Origin: Solen grandis
Taxonomy: Eukaryota > Mollusca > Bivalvia > Adapedonta > Solenidae
Direction of reading: 5' to 3'
Length of the DNA stretch: 64,000 nucleotides
NCBI GenBank assembly: GCA_021229015.1
Contig: CM037777.1
Location: 60,728,085 to 60,792,084 of the forward strand
Shown: positions 59,857 through 64,000 of the stretch, piece after piece
Layout of the letters: every line of letters begins with the position of its first letter
Numbering within the stretch: position 1 is the stretch's first letter
Made by a program: the position numbers and the translations under genes
The notes under the pieces: model-generated
Told to the model about the DNA's origin: nothing
The model's database searches: none
What the model saw: only the letters and a program-made list of their open reading frames with translations

Positions 59857-61300
59857 TTCATGGTCAGATATAACAAAGACAAGGTGAGAATCGGGGGTAT
59901 TAGTTGCCTTTAGTGATAACTCTAGCTATCGTCAGACATTATTTTGACCTAGCGTTTGGTGCACGTTTGCAAAACAAAATCTCATGTTACCGGAATGATT
60001 ATACTTGTAAAGGTTTAGTGATATTTCAGAAATCCATGCTTTTATTTATAAACAATTCCATGACATGGCGTAAACTTATGCAGACGCTTGCAAAACAAAA
60101 CTCTCATATTACATAAATACTTTTACGGGTAAGGGTTCTTTTCAATGTGTCTCAATGCTTCCCTGCCCAAAGGAGATTGAAATACTCTGGTATTGTAATG
60201 TCAATATAACCCACACATACTGCATGCTCATGTAAACTTCCTGTTCATTTAAAGTTATATATCTTAGGGTAACATTTTACTGGCTCGTGATAGCAACCCA
60301 ATCTTGAAATTTGGTTCATCTGTAAAATGTAAAAAAACACAAACAAACAAAACAAAAAACCCGCATTGTGTTGTTCTATGTGGTGGTTAATGGTTATATT
60401 GTTGTTGCTTCTATATTAAACAACGATGCTTACCTAAATATTTTAAAATTCTGGTAACAATAAATTCCTTTTTGTACCATCAGTGCACTAAAGAATACAT
60501 GATTTTCAATATTACTTTTTAGTCATTAACGGAACGATGATGATCTATCAGTGCATGTCTTACTGGCATCCTTGGGTGTAAATACAATGTACATACATTC
60601 TGCCATTTTGAAATATATGTCCTTGCTCGCCGCAAACATACGTGTGTATTTATTTCATGATTTGTATTGTACGTATGCATTTGTTTCCACCCCAGAGACC
60701 CCTAGAGATTATGTACAATCAAGTTTGCACTATATGAATACATTGACACTGTAATGTATCCTCGCTGTGTATTATCAAATTACACATAATCGTGACTGCA
60801 CGTTTTCAAGGAATGTGAAAACAATGCACGCATCTCGGTCATATGGGCTACAAAAGATTTCACTTGTGAAATAGTACAAGAAATGAGTCAACGTCGCCGA
60901 GAAAAATATGTCAAGGAGAAATATGCAAACTGGAATCGATTTTAAAAGTTTTTTATTCTCTATTTAATATCTTTTTCTTCGTAAGCATATTACTTAACAA
61001 ATATTCATTGCAATTTGACCCACAATTGAAATTGTAAAGAAGAAAAAAAAGTTTGAAATCCATGACTTCCAACCTTTAAATTGATTGAGTTTTACATTTG
61101 GAAAACTACATGGAAAGAAAGGCAGGGGTTTAAGCAAAATCATGAAAATACTTTCTTATTTCTATGTAATTAACGTTATAAACGTCTTGAAACTTTCAAC
61201 TATTCATTTGCTTATTATATTTGCTTATTTTTACAGATTTAGAAAAAGAAACCGTTATACATTTAGAAAACATAAAAAATCGGTAGGTAGAATTACATGT
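59857..61300. other. Intergenic, nothing recognised
   Basis: A+T-rich; open frames at 59904-60116, 60551-60754 and 61085-61336 have no domain. Confidence 0.4.
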
Positions 61301-62039
61301 ATTTGTCATTTTCTTCAGGTTTGCGGAAAGCCGTGATAACAAATGCAATAAGATATCCGTAAAGGTTTTCTGGCTCTAGTATAATTATACTAATTCATTG
61401 TAAATGCGACTTATTTACTCAAAAACGTATCACAATTCACTATTCAACGCAGGCACTCATTCCTGCAAAAGAACAATGGGATCTTGCTCAATCAAACCAA
61501 TGACCACTTTCATTTCTTTCTTCAAATTAATAGATTTACATGAATTAGCCCTTTTACGAAAAACATGAATAAGTCATGTTTGATAACGTAATCACTTGAA
61601 ATTTTCTGGACTTTTTGCGCATGCTAAGGTACGGCAATTTTACTTATCTAATGTTAATATATCCAATCTTTTGATCTTTTTTAAAATATGTTGCTTACAA
61701 ATCAATGTTGTCATAAACAAGTGACACAACATAAATTCCTTAAGGTATGATTAAGATTGGCATCAATACTCATGACGCTAGAGCGCGAATACATATTGAA
61801 ATGAATGATTTTTTATATTTCAACGACGTCAAAATCAAGTGACTAAAGAAAAATATCATTTTTTTGCAAGGACATGTTCAGCTAACGTTATATTAATCCA
61901 GAAAAAAAAAATATCTTCGAGAATGCGAACAGGTTTGTTTTCAAGTAGGCATTCCATCAAACATGAATATCCGACATGTTTGATGACGTAATTACTTGAA
62001 ATTTTGAAGACCTTATGAACGTACTAAGTTTCGATATTT

Positions 62040-62650
62040 TTGAAAATTATAAATTCATTGGTCTAATTGGCGATTTTATATGATTTTTTAAAATAATTCT
62101 TGCTTTAGTATGCATGACGTCATAACCACGTGACAATTTTTTTTTTTTTTTTTTTTTTGGTAGTATGCATCACTTCAATCTTAACTCTATCAATTCTGAA
62201 GATTTAATTAAGACTGACTCAAAATTCATGATACTAGAGCGAGAGAAATCTTTAAAAAGAAATGATTTTTATCTTTTTGATGATGTCATAACCACGTGAC
62301 TCAAAATAAATAATGCAGAAAATAGAATGTAAACCTCTATGCCAATATGCTGTCCAATTTTCATGCTTCTAACGCATCAGGGGGCTTTGTAACAGTTAAA
62401 TTTAGTTTTTGGACCAAAGTTCGAAACCTGGTATTGCCATAAAATCTTAATCTTTTCGAATTTGGAAATTCAAATGCTAAGGTGCACATCTACACCCTAA
62501 AATACATCTTCTGTAAAAATATCAAGATAATCGGATCAGAATTGAAGGCTCTAGAGCGCGAACAACCTTTTGAAGCTGACGTCAAATATGACGTCATATG
62601 ACGCCAATGAAAATTGAAAATGAAAGAATGTATAAAAAGATACTTTTTTA
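62040..62650 (+). repeat. ~600-bp repeat unit with TGACGTCA/CACGTG motifs, copy 2
   Basis: Parallel to 58020-58650. TGACGTCA is at 62115, 62577 and 62589; TGATGTCA at 62281; CACGTG at 62127 and 62293. Confidence 0.8.
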
Positions 62651-63110
62651 TCGCTGCAATTTCAATTTCATTTAAATTGACTCGAAATGTATGATGCCAG
62701 AGCGAGAGAAATCCTTGAAAAAATAGGATTTTGCCCTTTAAATGACGTCATTACCACGTGACTTAAAAGGTAATCTTTCAGAAAAAAGAAAGTAGATATC
62801 TGGGCCGATTAGCTGTTTATTTTTCATGCTTCTAACTCCTCAGTAGCCTTTGTAACATTAAATGATAGTTTTAGGACCAAAGTTCGAAACTCGGTTTTGC
62901 CATAAATTTTTAAATGTTTCGAATTTGAAAATTTGAAAGACAAGGTGCACATTTACATCATAACATACTTCTTCTGTGAAAATATCAAGATAAAACGACA
63001 AAAAATAAAGGCTCCAGAGCGCGAACAAACTTTTAATGCTGACGTCAAATCTGACGTCATTTAACGTCATTGAAAATTTAAAATGATAGAATTTAAAAAT
63101 TTGAACATTT
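62651..63110 (+). repeat. Shortened repeat unit with TGACGTCA/CACGTG motifs, copy 3
   Basis: Corresponds to the second part of the unit: TGACGTCATTACCACGTGAC at 62743, and TGACGTCA pairs at 63040 and 63052. The 70-codon minus open frame (63070-62858) is incidental. Confidence 0.75.
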
Positions 63111-63262
63111 TTGTCGAGGCAATTTAATTTTCATGTTGCTCAGACACTGGCAACATACTGAAATTAACTCTTGGATTTGGTTGGAAAATGAGGAATAATA
63201 ATAAGAAGAAGAAGAAACATAACAAACCCTATACGTTTTCCGCAGGTTTGCGGAAAGCCGTA

Positions 63263-63720
63263 ATTAAAGCAACTATATTATCCAATAAGTGTCTACAATT
63301 GTAACTTTGGTGATATTAAAGCAATTATATTATCCAAAAGCCTAGATACATGTAATATTAGAGCAACTATATTATTTGTATTTCAACACTTATCACTATC
63401 ACTATGTTGTGATACATCATTGAAGCAATAATGTTGTGTCATTACAAGTTTATTCATTATATTGATATAACAATGTTATTTGGTATTATTAGAAATTTAA
63501 GTCTTGATTTTATTTGTCTATTTAGATCTATAAAGAACAAGTCTAGTTAGATAAACATTGAGTTGAAATATGAATTGAATATTTAATACATTGTATTGAG
63601 AATATTTGGTAGAAATTGTGTCAAAGAGAAATTGTGTGAAATGTTTTGGGAATTATTTTTTTTTGGCTGCAAAGTAAATTGCTGTATTTGTCTATGTTTC
63701 AGTTTCTTACGGATTGATGA
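63263..63720. other. Intergenic; short repeated words
   Basis: 'AAAGCAACTATATTATCCAA', 'AAAGCAATTATATTATCCAA' and 'AGAGCAACTATATTATTTG' (63266-63380) form a loose three-unit repeat; otherwise nothing. Confidence 0.45.
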
Positions 63721-63724
63721 ATAA

Positions 63725-63975
63725 ATTAAAGCAACGTTATTCGCCTTCCGTTGTCTATCTGTCAGCTAAGGGCAGAATACAGTCACATTATCCTGACACC
63801 GTGCCAATCAGTCCTGGAACTACCCTTATATGCTGAGCGCCAAGCAAGGGAGCTATACCAGTACCATCTGTTACGACTTTGGTATGTCGCGGCCGGAAAT
63901 CAACCTACAACCTCCGATTCCGGGGCGGATGCTCTGACCACTCACCGGTTACGTTACAGTTACCTGCAGTATACT
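63725..63975 (-). mobile_element. tRNA-derived SINE, minus strand
   Basis: On the minus strand a head with TGAGTGGTCAGAGCATCCGC (box A region) and GGTTGATTTCC (box B) is followed by GCGACATACCAAAG, GGTACTGGTATAGCTCCC and TTGGCGCTCAGCATATAAGG, a body I recall from bivalve SINEs. Exact ends and target duplication are not resolved. Confidence 0.55.
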
Positions 63976-64000
63976 GTAGTCTTACTCCGCCGATTTGGTA

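Larger units (their letters stand above)
61316..63262 (-). mobile_element. Hairpin-ended element(s) of the GGTTTGCGGAAAGCCG type with repeated interior
   Basis: The right end has a TTTCCGC/GCGGAAA hairpin (63237-63256) followed by GCCG; read on the minus strand it is followed by TTC/TTA repeats, as at 6044. The same GGTTTGCGGAAAGCCG stands at 61318-61333, so two insertions or a tandem arrangement are likely. The interior holds three related units (from ~61740, 62040 and 62650). Confidence 0.6.

Overview
This is a low-gene-density, A+T-rich window of a eukaryotic nuclear genome, most probably a bivalve mollusc. That assignment is an inference from memory of dispersed repeats common in bivalve genomes: elements starting with an AGCTCACCTGAGCAC-type hairpin and ending with AGGGCC..GGCCCT, 'TCCATAGGACACGGATGCCCCC' elements, and tRNA-derived SINEs. 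GT-AG introns, 22 kb gene spans, microsatellites and an exact 100-N scaffold gap fit a long-read mollusc assembly. No prokaryotic features, rRNA genes, convincing functional tRNA genes or intact transposase/reverse transcriptase genes were seen.

Only one protein-coding gene is supported. It lies on the minus strand, with exons at 55390-55253, 33195-32927, 32201-31916, 29796-29571 and 29441-29255. The last four join in perfect reading phase (1-0-1-2) across GT/AG sites and give about 321 residues ending in a stop. The product consists of repeated paired Tudor-like (DUF4537-type) modules, as in the C11orf16 and VWA3B families. The 55.3 kb exon is the second half of an earlier module. At least one joining exon is missing, probably inside the damaged sequence at 34-49.6 kb, and the 5' end of the gene is not visible.

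Layout. 1-29 kb: repeats and unannotatable intergenic DNA. This part holds terminal-inverted-repeat (TIR) elements (1.1-1.6, 2.17-2.28 and 7.74-9.17 kb), hairpin-ended elements filled with tandem units (3.3-5.3, 10.2-11.7, 17.3-17.8 and 24.5-25.3 kb), SINEs with target-site duplications (8.7 and 21.4 kb), a cluster of tRNA-like SINE heads (19.6-20.8 kb) and a perfect 64-bp inverted repeat (21.9/22.3 kb). 29-33.2 kb: the 3' half of the gene, with repeats in its introns. 34.1-49.6 kb: base-level damage, with homopolymer inflation and neighbour-copy errors, covering hairpin-ended elements and a 5.8-kb 22-bp satellite. 49.6-50.0 kb: a 21-bp minisatellite in which sequence quality changes from bad to good. 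50-64 kb: the upstream gene exon, a solo LTR (52.6-53.1 kb), a 42-bp minisatellite, more hairpin-ended elements, a TIR element nested in one of them, and a repeat family carrying TGACGTCA-N4-CACGTG composites.

The most informative points are the multi-module Tudor-like gene, the artefactual block that probably hides part of it, and the fixed-spacing palindrome composites at 58-63 kb. I saw no clear new multi-gene system.
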